Under the pieces are notes generated by a model. The model searched no databases. It saw nothing but the letters and a program-made list of their open reading frames with translations, and was not told the origin of the DNA. The translations under genes were made by a program, and so were the position numbers. From Noviherbaspirillum soli (lineage in GTDB: Bacteria > Pseudomonadota > Gammaproteobacteria > Burkholderiales > Burkholderiaceae_D), in assembly GCF_015352955.1 (NCBI RefSeq), contig NZ_JACYOX010000004.1, forward strand, positions 1 to 64,000: 64,000 nucleotides of DNA, written 5' to 3'. Shown one piece after another: positions 7,832 to 18,486 of the stretch (its first letter is position 1; each line of letters opens with the position of its first letter).

Positions 7832-8728
7832 TTATTTCAGGATGCCCAGTTGCTCGGCGGTCAGCAGGAAGACCATGTCGTCGCCGGCGCTGGTGGACAG
7901 CCAGGTCAGTTCCAGGTCCGGGAAGGCGGCTTCGGCATGCTCCCGCTCGTTGCCGATCTCCACCACCAGGACGCCGCCCGGCGCAAGCCGCGAGCGGGCG
8001 CCGTCGACGATGCGGCGGACCAGGTCCATGCCGTCGTCGCCGCCGGCCAGCGCCATCTGCGGCTCGCGCTGGTACTCCGGCGGCAGCTTGGCCATCGAGC
8101 CGGCATTCACATAAGGCGGGTTGGTGACGATCAGGTCGTATTTGCGGGTATCGGGCAGTGCATCGTACAGGTCGGACCGAAGCAGCGTGATGCGGTCCTG
8201 CATCTGGTAGTCGGCGACGTTGCGCGCGGCGACTTCCAGGGCATCGGCCGACAGGTCGACCGCGTCCACATGCGCATCGGGGAAGGCGTCGGCCAGCAGC
8301 ACTGCCAGGCAGCCCGAGCCGGTGCACAGTTCCAGCACGCTGGTGACTTCCTCCGGGTCGCTGACCCAGGGCGCGAACTGTTCCGGGATCAGTTCGGCGA
8401 TGAAGGAGCGCGGCACGATGGTGCGCTCATCCACATAGAAGCGGTAGGCGCCGAGCCAGGCTTCACGGGTGATATAGGCGGCCGGCACCCGTTCCACCGC
8501 GCGCCGCTCGACCACCTTGAGAAGGGCGTCGACTTCCTCGGGCAGCAGGCGGGCGTCAAGGAAAGGGTCAAGCCGGTCCAGCGGCAGCTTCAGCGTGTGC
8601 AGCAGCAGGTAGGCGGCTTCGTCGAAGGCATTGCTGCTGCCGTGGCCGAAGAACAGGCCGGCGCCATTGAAGCGGGTGGTGGCGAAACGCAGGACGTCGC
8701 GCAGGGTGGCAAAGTAGGTGGAGGTCAT
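7832..8728 (-). CDS. prmB: Ribosomal protein L3 glutamine N5-methyltransferase
   Basis: A 298-residue SAM-dependent methylase that modifies a glutamine of ribosomal protein L3. Features are the SAM-binding motif ELCTGSGCLAVLLA and the catalytic NPPYVN, shared with PrmC and HemK. The N-terminal extension with RVPAAYIT favours PrmB over PrmC. I chose the ATG at 8728; an in-frame TTG eight codons upstream is also possible. It sits between dapE and the ABC-F gene on the same strand, a common arrangement in Burkholderiales. A perfect hairpin lies just upstream of its start. Confidence 0.9.
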   Translation of the reverse strand: MTSTYFATLRDVLRFATTRFNGAGLFFGHGSSNAFDEAAYLLLHTLKLPLDRLDPFLDARLLPEEVDALLKVVERRAVERVPAAYITREAWLGAYRFYVDERTIVPRSFIAELIPEQFAPWVSDPEEVTSVLELCTGSGCLAVLLADAFPDAHVDAVDLSADALEVAARNVADYQMQDRITLLRSDLYDALPDTRKYDLIVTNPPYVNAGSMAKLPPEYQREPQMALAGGDDGMDLVRRIVDGARSRLAPGGVLVVEIGNEREHAEAAFPDLELTWLSTSAGDDMVFLLTAEQLGILK

Positions 8729-8746
8729 GAGTGGATTTCCGGGGAT

Positions 8747-8774
8747 GGGCAACGCCGGCGACGCGGCGTTGCCC
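8747..8774. other. Perfect 11-bp inverted repeat between dapE and prmB
   Basis: GGGCAACGCCG (8747-8757) and CGGCGTTGCCC (8764-8774) are separated by six bases. The stem is GC-rich and uninterrupted. It has no T-run on the minus strand, so a simple intrinsic terminator is unlikely. It could be an mRNA processing or attenuation structure in the dapE-prmB transcript, about 20 bases upstream of the prmB start. Confidence 0.7.
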
Positions 8775-8791
8775 GTGATGAAGGCAGGCGC

Positions 8792-9985
<1,194 letters not shown>

Positions 9986-10029
9986 CTAATACGGTTCGCG
10001 GTGGCGCGATATGGCCGGCGCCGCAGCGT

Positions 10030-10050
10030 CGCGGCGCGTAATGCGCCGCG
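10030..10050. other. GC-rich hairpin after the ArsC-like gene
   Basis: A perfect 8-bp inverted repeat (CGCGGCGC, GTAAT, GCGCCGCG) begins seven bases beyond the stop of the ArsC-like gene on the minus strand. It lacks a T-run. It may stabilise the 3' end or reduce read-through into dapE. Confidence 0.5.
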
Positions 10051-10056
10051 GTTTGC

Positions 10057-10410
10057 TCAGCGCTGAAACAGGTCGCGGTACTGGCTCTCGCTATAGCCGC
10101 AACACGCCGCGCCATCCCGGACCAGCACCGGCCGCTTGATCAGCGAGGGCGTTTCCAGCATCAGTGCGATCGCATCGTCGGCGCTGCCGACCGCGTTGCG
10201 GCGCTCCTCCGGCAGTCCGCGCCAGCTGGTGCCGCGCCGGTTGAGCAGGGTTTCCCAGGGAATGTCGGCCAGCCAGGCTTCCAGCATCGGCCGGGTGACG
10301 CCGCTTTTCCTGAAGTCGTGGAAAACATGGTCGATACCGTTGTCTGCCAGCCAGCCGCGGGCTTTCTTGACGGTGTCGCAGTTGGAAATGCCGTAGAGGG
10401 TGATGGTCAT
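10057..10410 (-). CDS. ArsC/Spx-family thioredoxin-fold protein (YffB-like)
   Basis: A 117-residue protein of the arsenate reductase-like family. The N-terminal motif YGISNCDTVKKARGWL keeps one redox cysteine, with threonine instead of a second cysteine. RRGTSWR and the conserved IKRPVL segment follow. In gammaproteobacteria YffB lies next to dapE, as here, and is not a proven arsenate reductase. I therefore call it by fold. It is co-directional with the dap genes. Confidence 0.85.
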   Translation of the reverse strand: MTITLYGISNCDTVKKARGWLADNGIDHVFHDFRKSGVTRPMLEAWLADIPWETLLNRRGTSWRGLPEERRNAVGSADDAIALMLETPSLIKRPVLVRDGAACCGYSESQYRDLFQR

Positions 10411-10461
10411 GGTTGATGGATGCAGGTGCGGCGGGCCTGGGCGGCGAAATGCCGGCCCGCG

Positions 10462-11592
10462 TCAAATGTTCAGGGTGAATTCGGTGAAGGTCGGCTCGTC
10501 GTCATCCTTCCTGCTTTCCTCCACCTGTTCCTGCGCCTGGCCATTGTTGAGCAGCCAGTACAGGTTGCTGGAAGAATCCGCATGCGCCAGCGCTTCCTCC
10601 TCGGTGATCACGCCTTCCCTGATCATCGTCATCAGCGCCTGTTCGAAGGTCTGCGAGCCGGCCGACAGGCTCTTTTCCACCGCCTCGCGGATCTGGCCGA
10701 TCTCGCCCTGTTCGATCAGCTCGGCCACATGGCGGGTGTTGAGCATGACTTCGACCGCGGCGCGGCGGCCGCCGTCGATGGCCGGCACCAGCCGCTGCGA
10801 TACGATGGCGCGGATCGTGGCCGCCAGGTCGGGGTACAGCGACTGCCGCGACTCGACCGGGTAGAAGCTGATGATGCGGTTCAGCGCCTGGTAGCTGTTG
10901 TTGGCATGCAGCGTCGCCACCACCAGGTGGCCGGACTGGGCATAGGACAGGGCCGCGGTCATGGTGTCGCGGTCGCGGATCTCGCCGATCAGGATGCAGT
11001 CCGGCGCCTGCCGCAGCGCATTCTTCAGCGCAATGCCCAGGCTGTGGGCATCGGTGCCGATCTCGCGCTGGTTGACGATGGATCGCTTGGCGGAGAACAG
11101 GAATTCGATCGGGTCTTCCAGCGTCAGGATATGGCCGTTGGACATCGCATTGCGATGGTCCAGCATAGAGGCGATGGTGGTGGACTTGCCGGAGCCAGTG
11201 GCGCCAACCACCAGCAGCAGGCCACGCCGCGCCATGATCAGTTCCGGCAGCACCGCGGGCAGATGCAGTTCCGACAGCGCCGGTATCTGGTAGGGCACGA
11301 AGCGCAGCACCGCCGAGACCGAGCCGCGCTGCTGGAACGCGGACAGGCGCAGCCGGCCGATGCCGCTGGCCTGGATGCCGAGGTTGAGCTCATGCTCGCG
11401 CCGCAGCTCGTCGAGCCGGTCGGCCGGGACGACCTCGGAGAGCAGGGCCATGATGGAACCCTGGTCCATGCGCTGCTGGTTCACGGGGATCAGGTTGCCG
11501 TTGATCTTGACCTGGATCGGCGAGTTCACCGCCAGGAACAGGTCGGACGCGCCCTTGTCCTTCATCAGCTGGAACAGACGTTCCATCGCCAT
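10462..11592 (-). CDS. pilU: Type IV pilus retraction ATPase PilU
   Basis: A 376-residue secretion-type ATPase that works with PilT to retract type IV pili. It has Walker A GATGSGKST near residue 130, an Asp box LTLEDPIEF, Walker B ILIGEIRD and a His box ATLHANNS. The C-terminal acidic tail (ESRKDDDE) and the length fit PilU rather than PilT (about 345 residues). The ATG at 11592 has AGGAG seven bases upstream. It lies between dapD and the ArsC-like gene, away from other pilus genes. Its usual partner pilT is not in the window. Confidence 0.85.
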   Translation of the reverse strand: MAMERLFQLMKDKGASDLFLAVNSPIQVKINGNLIPVNQQRMDQGSIMALLSEVVPADRLDELRREHELNLGIQASGIGRLRLSAFQQRGSVSAVLRFVPYQIPALSELHLPAVLPELIMARRGLLLVVGATGSGKSTTIASMLDHRNAMSNGHILTLEDPIEFLFSAKRSIVNQREIGTDAHSLGIALKNALRQAPDCILIGEIRDRDTMTAALSYAQSGHLVVATLHANNSYQALNRIISFYPVESRQSLYPDLAATIRAIVSQRLVPAIDGGRRAAVEVMLNTRHVAELIEQGEIGQIREAVEKSLSAGSQTFEQALMTMIREGVITEEEALAHADSSSNLYWLLNNGQAQEQVEESRKDDDEPTFTEFTLNI

Positions 11593-11672
11593 CGTCGGCT
11601 CCTGCTATCTGCTTGTTTGGAAAGAGGGAGATTGCGGCACGGGCCGCGCCGGGCCCGTGCGCCGGAGAGCTG

Positions 11673-12497
<825 letters not shown>

Positions 12498-12536
12498 CTT
12501 GTTTGCTTGGTGAGTTGAGGTTTGCGATTGCGGCGC

Positions 12537-13745
12537 TCAGCGGCTGGCGAGCTTGCCGGTGAATTCGACGATGCGGTGCGCGGCTTCGAGGCATTCGTCC
12601 ACCTCTGCCACCAGCGCCATGCGGATGCGGTTCTTTCCGGGATTGATGCCGTGCGCCTCGCGGGCCAGATAGCTGCCCGGAAGGACCGTCACATTATATT
12701 CGGCATAAAGACGTTTCGCATAATCAACATCCGAAATCTGCGTCAGCTTATCGACCTTCGCCCACAGGTAAAAGCCGGCATCCGGCAGCTCCACGTCCAG
12801 CACCTGCTTGAGCAGCGGCGTGACCTGCTCGAACTTGGCGACGTACTTGGCGCGGTTCTCCTCGACATGGGCCTCGTCGTTCCAGGCGGCGATCGAGGCG
12901 GCCTGCACCGGCGGGCTCATCGCGCCGCCGCAGTAGGTGCGGTAGAGCAGGAAGCGCTTGAGCACCGCGGCGTCGCCGGCGACGAAGCCGGAACGCATGC
13001 CGGGGACGTTGGAACGCTTGGACAGGCTGGAAAAGGTGATCAGGCGTTCAAAGCCGGTACGGCCCAGCTTGTGCGCGGCTTCCAGGCTGCCCAGCGGCGC
13101 TTCCGACTTGAAATAGATCTCGGAATAGCACTCGTCGGCGGCAATGATGAAGCCGTAGCGGTCGGACAGGTCGAACAGTTCCTTCCAGTCTGCCAGCGAC
13201 AGCACCGCGCCGGTGGGATTGCCGGGCGAGCAGATATAGAGCAGTTGCACCCGTTTCCAGGCCTCTTCCGGCACGCTGGAAAAGTCGGGCGCGAAGTTGC
13301 GCGCCGGGTCGGAATTGACGAACCATGGCGTGGCGCCGGCCAGCAGCGCCGCGCCCTCGTAGATCTGGTAAAACGGATTGGGGCAGATCACCAGCGCGTC
13401 GGCGCGCGGGTCGATCACGGCCTGGGCCAGCGCGAACAGCGCCTCCCGCGAACCATTGACCGGCAGCACCTGGCTTGCCGCATCGACCGCCGGCAAGCCG
13501 TAGCGCCGCTCCAGCCAGCCGGCGATGGCCTGGCGCAGCGGATCGCCGCCGGGCGTGCTGGGGTAGACCGCCAGGCCGCCCAGGTTGTCGGCCAGCGCCT
13601 GCCGGATGAAGTCCGGCGTCGGATGCTTGGGTTCGCCTATCCCGAGGCTGATGGCGCGCCGCGCCGCGTCCGGCTGGCTGTCGGCCAGCAGGCGACGCAG
13701 TTTCTCGAAGGGATAGGGCTGGAGCTTGTCAAGGAGTGGATTCAC
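12537..13745 (-). CDS. dapC: Succinyldiaminopimelate transaminase
   Basis: A PLP-dependent aminotransferase (class I/II), 402 residues from the GTG at 13745, that makes N-succinyl-LL-diaminopimelate. The lysine that binds PLP is in SSLSKRSNVPG; other motifs are PVNGSREALF, CSPGNPTGAV and AADECYSE. The encoded start VNPLLDKL is where the family begins. A TTG further upstream (13766) would add seven residues but would lie almost on the predicted transcription start. A TATAAT box lies about 33 bases upstream on the same strand. DapC was preferred over ArgD-type enzymes because dapD follows directly. Confidence 0.9.
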   Translation of the reverse strand: MNPLLDKLQPYPFEKLRRLLADSQPDAARRAISLGIGEPKHPTPDFIRQALADNLGGLAVYPSTPGGDPLRQAIAGWLERRYGLPAVDAASQVLPVNGSREALFALAQAVIDPRADALVICPNPFYQIYEGAALLAGATPWFVNSDPARNFAPDFSSVPEEAWKRVQLLYICSPGNPTGAVLSLADWKELFDLSDRYGFIIAADECYSEIYFKSEAPLGSLEAAHKLGRTGFERLITFSSLSKRSNVPGMRSGFVAGDAAVLKRFLLYRTYCGGAMSPPVQAASIAAWNDEAHVEENRAKYVAKFEQVTPLLKQVLDVELPDAGFYLWAKVDKLTQISDVDYAKRLYAEYNVTVLPGSYLAREAHGINPGKNRIRMALVAEVDECLEAAHRIVEFTGKLASR

Positions 13746-13777
13746 GAATGCCGGCCAGAAAAGCAAATGAAGGCGGC

Positions 13778-13783
13778 ATTATA
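13778..13783 (-). promoter_or_regulatory. Candidate -10 box for dapC
   Basis: The minus strand reads TATAAT, a perfect sigma70 -10 element, at the very end of the upstream small gene. Transcription from here would begin about 25 bases before the GTG of dapC. I see no good -35 box at the usual spacing, so the promoter would be weak or activator-dependent. Confidence 0.4.
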
Positions 13784-14057
13784 GTTTGTCGGTTGGCTCC
13801 ACGCTGCCGAGAATTTTCTGCAGCTTTTCGGTGAAGTCATTGCTGAACTTGGCCACGGCTTCCTCTCTTTCCGCCTTCACCTTGGCCCACGCTTCCGGAC
13901 CCAGTTCGGCTTCGCTCTGCTTTTCAAGTTCATCGCTGTACTGCAGCAGCCTATTGAGCACGTCGACAATTTTCTCGACCTGGCCTTCTGCTATGGGAAT
14001 CCCCGATTCCTTGAGCATCTCCTTGATGGGCAACACGTCTTTCGGATCGATCTGCAT
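13779..14057 (-). CDS. Small acidic helical protein of unknown function
   Basis: A 92-residue protein without signal peptide, cysteines or membrane segments. Nearly the whole sequence is predicted helical and charged (KEMLKESGIP, DVLNRLLQYSDELEKQSEAE). It is encoded upstream of dapC on the same strand and divergently from smc. Base composition and codon use match the chromosome, so it looks native. I do not recognise the family. Confidence 0.7.
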   Translation of the reverse strand: MQIDPKDVLPIKEMLKESGIPIAEGQVEKIVDVLNRLLQYSDELEKQSEAELGPEAWAKVKAEREEAVAKFSNDFTEKLQKILGSVEPTDKL

Positions 14058-14308
14058 ATTTCCTCGCTCGGTGAGTGGATTGTCGAAGAGACGTCAACTA
14101 CGTGGGGCTGGATCCTCTTCAGTTCCGCGCTGGCTTGTCGCCGCGTCCGTCACGGCCGAAAACGGGGAATCGGTTCGTCTGCCTGGACGCGGAGCTGCCG
14201 GCGCCCGGTGGTATCATCCCGTGCCTGAAGGCTGGCGCCGCCCGCGCCGGCCATCACCCACCGGGCAAGCTTTCCCGTGTATGCAATTCGGTCTGGAAGA
14301 ATCAAAAA

Positions 14309-17300
14309 GTGCGCTTAACCTCGATTAAATTATCCGGCTTCAAATCCTTCGTCGATCCCACCAATTTCCAGGTCCCCGGCCAGCTGGTGGGCGTGGTCGG
14401 CCCCAACGGTTGCGGCAAGTCCAACATCATCGACGCGGTGCGCTGGGTGCTGGGCGAGTCCAAGGCATCGGAGCTGCGCGGCGAGTCGATGCAGGACGTG
14501 ATCTTCAACGGCAGCACCAACCGCAAGCCGGCCGGACGGGCGTCGGTCGAACTGGTGTTCGACAATGCCGATGCCAGGGCGGCGGGGCAGTGGGGCCAGT
14601 ATGCGGAGATTGCGGTCAAGCGCACCCTGACCCGGGACGGCACCTCCAGCTATTACATCAACAACCAGCCGGTGCGCCGGCGCGACATCCAGGATATTTT
14701 CCTCGGCACCGGCCTCGGCCCGCGCGCTTACGCCATCATCGGCCAGGGCATGATCTCCCGCATCATCGAAGCCCGGCCGGAAGACCTGCGGATTTTTCTG
14801 GAAGAGGCGGCCGGGGTATCGAAATACAAGGAACGCCGCCGGGAGACGGAAAACCGGCTGCATGACACCCGCGAGAACCTGACCCGCGTCGACGACATCC
14901 TGCGTGAGCTCAATGCCAACCTGGACAAGCTGCAGGCGCAGGCGGTGGTGGCGCGCAAGTTCCACGAGATGCAGGCCGACCAGTCGCAGAAGCAGAAGCT
15001 GTTGTGGCTGCTGCGCCGCAATGAGGCCAGGGCCGAGCAGGAAAAGCATTTCCGCGAGATCGAACTGGGGCAGCTGGAACTGGAGCAGCAGACCGCCAGG
15101 CTGCGCCATGTGGAAGCCGAACTGGAGCAGATGCGGCAGGGGCACTATGCCGCCGGCGACCGGATGCACCAGGCCCAGGGCCACCTGTACCAGACCAATT
15201 CCGAGATTGGCGGGCTGGAAGCGCAGATCCGCTTCGTGATCGAGTCGCGCGGCCGGCTGCAATCGCAGCTGACGTCGCTCGCCACCCAGCGCGAGCAGTG
15301 GCAGCGCCAGCATGACCAGCAGATGGAAGACCTGGCCGAAGCCGACATCGGGCTGGAGGAACACGCAGCCCGTGTCGAGCAGGCCGAGCTGTCGGCCGAG
15401 CAGCAGAATGCGCTGCTGCCCGAACTGGAGCAGGCCTGGCGCGACGCCCAGGCGAAGAGCGCCGAGTCGCGCACCCGCATCCTGCAGGCGCAGCAGCGCA
15501 TCGAACTGGAAGCGGCGCAGCAGCGCAATGCGTCCCAGATATTGAACAGCCTGGCGGCCCGGCGCGAACGGCTGGCGCAGGAAAAACAGGGGCTGCATCA
15601 ACCAGACGGCGCCCACCTGGAAAACCTGCGCGCGCAGCTGGAGGAAAAGCAGGCGCAGCTGGAAGAGGCGCGCCTGCTGCAGGAACAGGCGCAGGAACAG
15701 CAGCCGGCGCTGGAGCAGGCGCGGCGCGAGGCGCAGGCCCGGGTCAACGCGGAAAACGCGGCCAATGCCCAGCTCGAAGCCAGGCTGAACGCGCTGCGGC
15801 AATTGCAGGAGCGGGTGCAGTCGCAGGGCAAGGTGCAGCCCTGGCTGAAGAAGCATGGCCTGGATACGCTGCCGCGGCTGTGGCAGAAGCTGCAGATCGA
15901 GCAGGGCTGGGAAACCGCGCTGGAGTCAGTGCTGCGCGAGCGGGCGTCGGCGCTGGAAGTGTCCAAGCTCGACTGGGCGCAGGGCTTCCTTGCCGATCCG
16001 CCGCCGGGAAAAATGGCGCTCTACGCCGCCGACGCGGTGCAAAGCCGTGCCGACAGCGTTGCCGGCCTGAAAAGCGCGATGAGCCTGCTGCATGTGAACG
16101 ATCCCGGCCTGCGCGCGCTGATGCAGGACTGGCTGCACCAGGTCTATGTCGCCGACGACGCGGCCAGCGCCTTTGCCGGCCGCGACAGGCTGCCGGCCGG
16201 CGCGGTGTTGCTGACCCGCGAAGGCCACCTGGTCGGCCGTTCCAGCGTGCGTTTCTATGCGGCCGATGCCGAGCAGGACGGCATGCTGGCGCGCCAGCAG
16301 GACATCGAGAATATCGTGCGCCAGTTGCGGGCGCAGCAGATGCTGGCCGAGGAGGCGCGCGCAGCGGCAGCCGGTGCCGAAACGGCCCTGGCGCAGGCGA
16401 CCCAGCGGCTGCAGGAGTTGCGGCAGCGGGTCAATGCGCTGACGCAGGGCGCCCATGCGCTGCAGATCGATTTGATGAAGCAGACCGAAGTGCAGACCCG
16501 CTACGACCAGCGCCATGCGCAGATTGTCGGCGACCTGTCGGAAATCGCGGCCCAGGAAGCCGAGCAGCAGGAAGCCAGCGCCGAATCCGAGGCGCGGCTG
16601 GAGCAGCTCGATATCGAACTGGCCGAGCTGCAGGAACTGCACGAGGAAGGCCAGAACGACTACATCGGCCGCGAACAGCGGCTCAGCGAGGCGCGCGCCC
16701 GGCTGCGCGAGCTTGAGCGGGCCGCGCAGGAAGCCCAGTTCGCCGAAAAAACCCATCGCAACCGGATCGAGGAACTGCGGCGCGGCATTGCCACCGCGGC
16801 GGAACAGGTGGTCCAGCTCAATGCCAGCATGCAGGCCGGCCAGAGCGAACTCGCCGGGCTCGACGACCAGACCGCGCAGGACGGGTTGCAGGACCTGCTG
16901 GAGCGGCGCAGCCAGCAGGAGCGCGCGCTGGCCGACGCCCGCCACGAGCTCGACCAGCTGACCCAGAAACTGCGCCACCTGGAAGAGGCGCGGATGCAGA
17001 TCGAGCGCAGCCTGCAGCCGCAGCGCGAACGCATCATGGAACTGCAGCTGAAGGAACAGGCGGCGCGCCTGAACCAGGAACAGTATGCGCAGCACCTGGC
17101 CGAAGCCGGCGCCGACGAGGCGGCCCTGGCCGCGCTGCTGGACGGCGATGTCAGGCCGTCCTGGCTGCAGGGCGAGGTGACGCGCCTGACCAATGCGATC
17201 GCCGCGCTCGGTCCGGTCAACCTGGCAGCGCTGGACGAACTGGCGCAGGCGTCCGAGCGCAAGCAGTTCCTGGACGCCCAGACCGCTGACCTGGCCGAGG

Positions 17301-17833
17301 CCATCGCCACGCTGGAAGACGCGATCCACAAGATCGACAAGGAAACACGCGACCTGCTGCAGGACACCTTCGACAAGGTCAATCATCACTTCGGCGAGCT
17401 GTTCCCGGTGCTGTTTGGCGGCGGCAATGCGCGCCTGATCATGACGGGGGAGGAAATCCTGGATGCCGGCGTGCAGGTGATGGCGCAGCCGCCGGGCAAG
17501 AAGAATGCGACGATCCACCTGCTGTCAGGCGGGGAGAAGGCGCTGACGGCGACGGCGCTGGTGTTCTCGATGTTTCAGCTCAATCCGGCGCCGTTCTGCC
17601 TGCTCGACGAGGTCGATGCGCCGCTGGACGATGCCAACACCGAGCGCTTCTGCAAGATGGTGCAGCGCATGTCGTCACAGACCCAGTTCCTGTTCATCTC
17701 GCACAACCGGATCGCCATGGAAATGGCGCAGCAGCTGATCGGCGTGACCATGCAGGAGCAGGGCGTGTCGCGCATCGTCGCGGTGGACATGGAAGCCGCC
17801 GCGGGCTTCGCGACCGAAGCGCGGGCGGCGTGA
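14309..17833 (+). CDS. smc: Chromosome segregation protein SMC
   Basis: SMC is the ATPase core of condensin, which compacts and helps segregate the chromosome. The 1174-residue protein has an N-terminal ATPase half with Walker A (GPNGCGKSN, residues 31-39). Two long coiled-coil arms rich in Gln/Glu/Ala/Leu flank a hinge near residues 500-640. The C-terminal half has the ABC signature LLSGGEKAL (about 1070) and Walker B CLLDEVDAPLDD (about 1097). I chose the GTG at 14309 (RLTSIKLSGFKSF) because family similarity starts there and GGAAGA lies nine bases upstream; the open frame extends 78 codons further but is not conserved-looking. The partners scpA/scpB are not in the window. Confidence 0.95.
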   Translation: MRLTSIKLSGFKSFVDPTNFQVPGQLVGVVGPNGCGKSNIIDAVRWVLGESKASELRGESMQDVIFNGSTNRKPAGRASVELVFDNADARAAGQWGQYAEIAVKRTLTRDGTSSYYINNQPVRRRDIQDIFLGTGLGPRAYAIIGQGMISRIIEARPEDLRIFLEEAAGVSKYKERRRETENRLHDTRENLTRVDDILRELNANLDKLQAQAVVARKFHEMQADQSQKQKLLWLLRRNEARAEQEKHFREIELGQLELEQQTARLRHVEAELEQMRQGHYAAGDRMHQAQGHLYQTNSEIGGLEAQIRFVIESRGRLQSQLTSLATQREQWQRQHDQQMEDLAEADIGLEEHAARVEQAELSAEQQNALLPELEQAWRDAQAKSAESRTRILQAQQRIELEAAQQRNASQILNSLAARRERLAQEKQGLHQPDGAHLENLRAQLEEKQAQLEEARLLQEQAQEQQPALEQARREAQARVNAENAANAQLEARLNALRQLQERVQSQGKVQPWLKKHGLDTLPRLWQKLQIEQGWETALESVLRERASALEVSKLDWAQGFLADPPPGKMALYAADAVQSRADSVAGLKSAMSLLHVNDPGLRALMQDWLHQVYVADDAASAFAGRDRLPAGAVLLTREGHLVGRSSVRFYAADAEQDGMLARQQDIENIVRQLRAQQMLAEEARAAAAGAETALAQATQRLQELRQRVNALTQGAHALQIDLMKQTEVQTRYDQRHAQIVGDLSEIAAQEAEQQEASAESEARLEQLDIELAELQELHEEGQNDYIGREQRLSEARARLRELERAAQEAQFAEKTHRNRIEELRRGIATAAEQVVQLNASMQAGQSELAGLDDQTAQDGLQDLLERRSQQERALADARHELDQLTQKLRHLEEARMQIERSLQPQRERIMELQLKEQAARLNQEQYAQHLAEAGADEAALAALLDGDVRPSWLQGEVTRLTNAIAALGPVNLAALDELAQASERKQFLDAQTADLAEAIATLEDAIHKIDKETRDLLQDTFDKVNHHFGELFPVLFGGGNARLIMTGEEILDAGVQVMAQPPGKKNATIHLLSGGEKALTATALVFSMFQLNPAPFCLLDEVDAPLDDANTERFCKMVQRMSSQTQFLFISHNRIAMEMAQQLIGVTMQEQGVSRIVAVDMEAAAGFATEARAA

Positions 17834-17854
17834 CGTGCGGGTTGGGTGCCGGCC

Positions 17855-18073
17855 TCAGTGCATGCCCAGCCACTGGGAGCGGGCAAGGGCGGCTTTCTTC
17901 TGGAAGTAGGCGGCATTCTGCTGGGCTTCGCGCATGCGGTCCTGCTCCACGTCGGCGCAGATGAGGTAATGCGACTCGGCCCGCTTCCACCACCAGCGTC
18001 GCACCATGGCCTTGATCGGGTTGAGCGGCAACATGGTCAGCTCGTGTAATTTCAGCGATTTGACATCAGACAT
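17855..18073 (-). CDS. Small basic protein of unknown function
   Basis: A 72-residue, Lys/Arg/Trp-rich protein (three consecutive tryptophans in MVRRWWWKRAE) with no signal peptide. The start at 18073 is supported by a strong ribosome-binding sequence (GAGAGGAAG) five bases upstream. It is convergent with smc, with 21 bases between the two stops. A TAGAAT sequence near 18155-18160 on the minus strand could be its -10 box. I do not recognise the family. Confidence 0.6.
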   Translation of the reverse strand: MSDVKSLKLHELTMLPLNPIKAMVRRWWWKRAESHYLICADVEQDRMREAQQNAAYFQKKAALARSQWLGMH

Positions 18074-18486
18074 GACTTCCTCTCTGGATTGGCGTGGCGG
18101 TTGTCCGGGTTTTTCTTTTAGGCAAAGGGCGCGGGCCAGTTGCCAGGAATTCATTCTATGGTCAAAAAGACAAATTGTATTGATTGGTGTCAACGTTTTC
18201 CCCGGCTGAAGCGAACGGGAAATTTCTCATTGGAAATGCAATCCGCGGTGAAAAGGCGCCCCTGCGTCGGCTTGACAACTTGACATACGAACACTTACCC
18301 TAGCGCGGTTGACGCCCCGGCCGCGCTCAAGCGGCTTATCCCTGCTACGAAAGCGTGGAAAACGCTACAGCCCGTCGACTTTCTGGAACCAATAATGACC
18401 CGATCCGTATCCCCCGCGTGGGCCAGCAACCGAGACCGCACGGCGCAGGCCCAGGCCGGCGTTTCGCATGCCATGAAGGCAGTTGC
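18074..18486. promoter_or_regulatory. Divergent intergenic region upstream of zipA
   Basis: This 413-base stretch separates the small basic protein gene from zipA and holds no gene I can support. On the + strand a perfect -35 hexamer TTGACA lies at 18272-18277; a weak -10 (TACCCT at 18297-18302) follows at a long spacing. A 7-bp inverted repeat (AGCGCGG and CCGCGCT, 18302-18327) and a 5-bp one (AGCGT, ACGCT, 18352-18366) lie further downstream. Confidence 0.4.

Noticed and set aside
5812-8127. Long open frame of 771 codons on the + strand opposite the ABC-F gene
   Set aside because: High-GC shadow of the minus-strand gene; its translation is low-complexity Gln/His/Arg/Leu-rich and has no domain.
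14075-14308. 78-codon N-terminal extension of SMC
   Set aside because: SMC proteins begin at the RLTSIKLSGFKSF segment; the GTG at 14309 has a ribosome-binding site and the extension has no family character.
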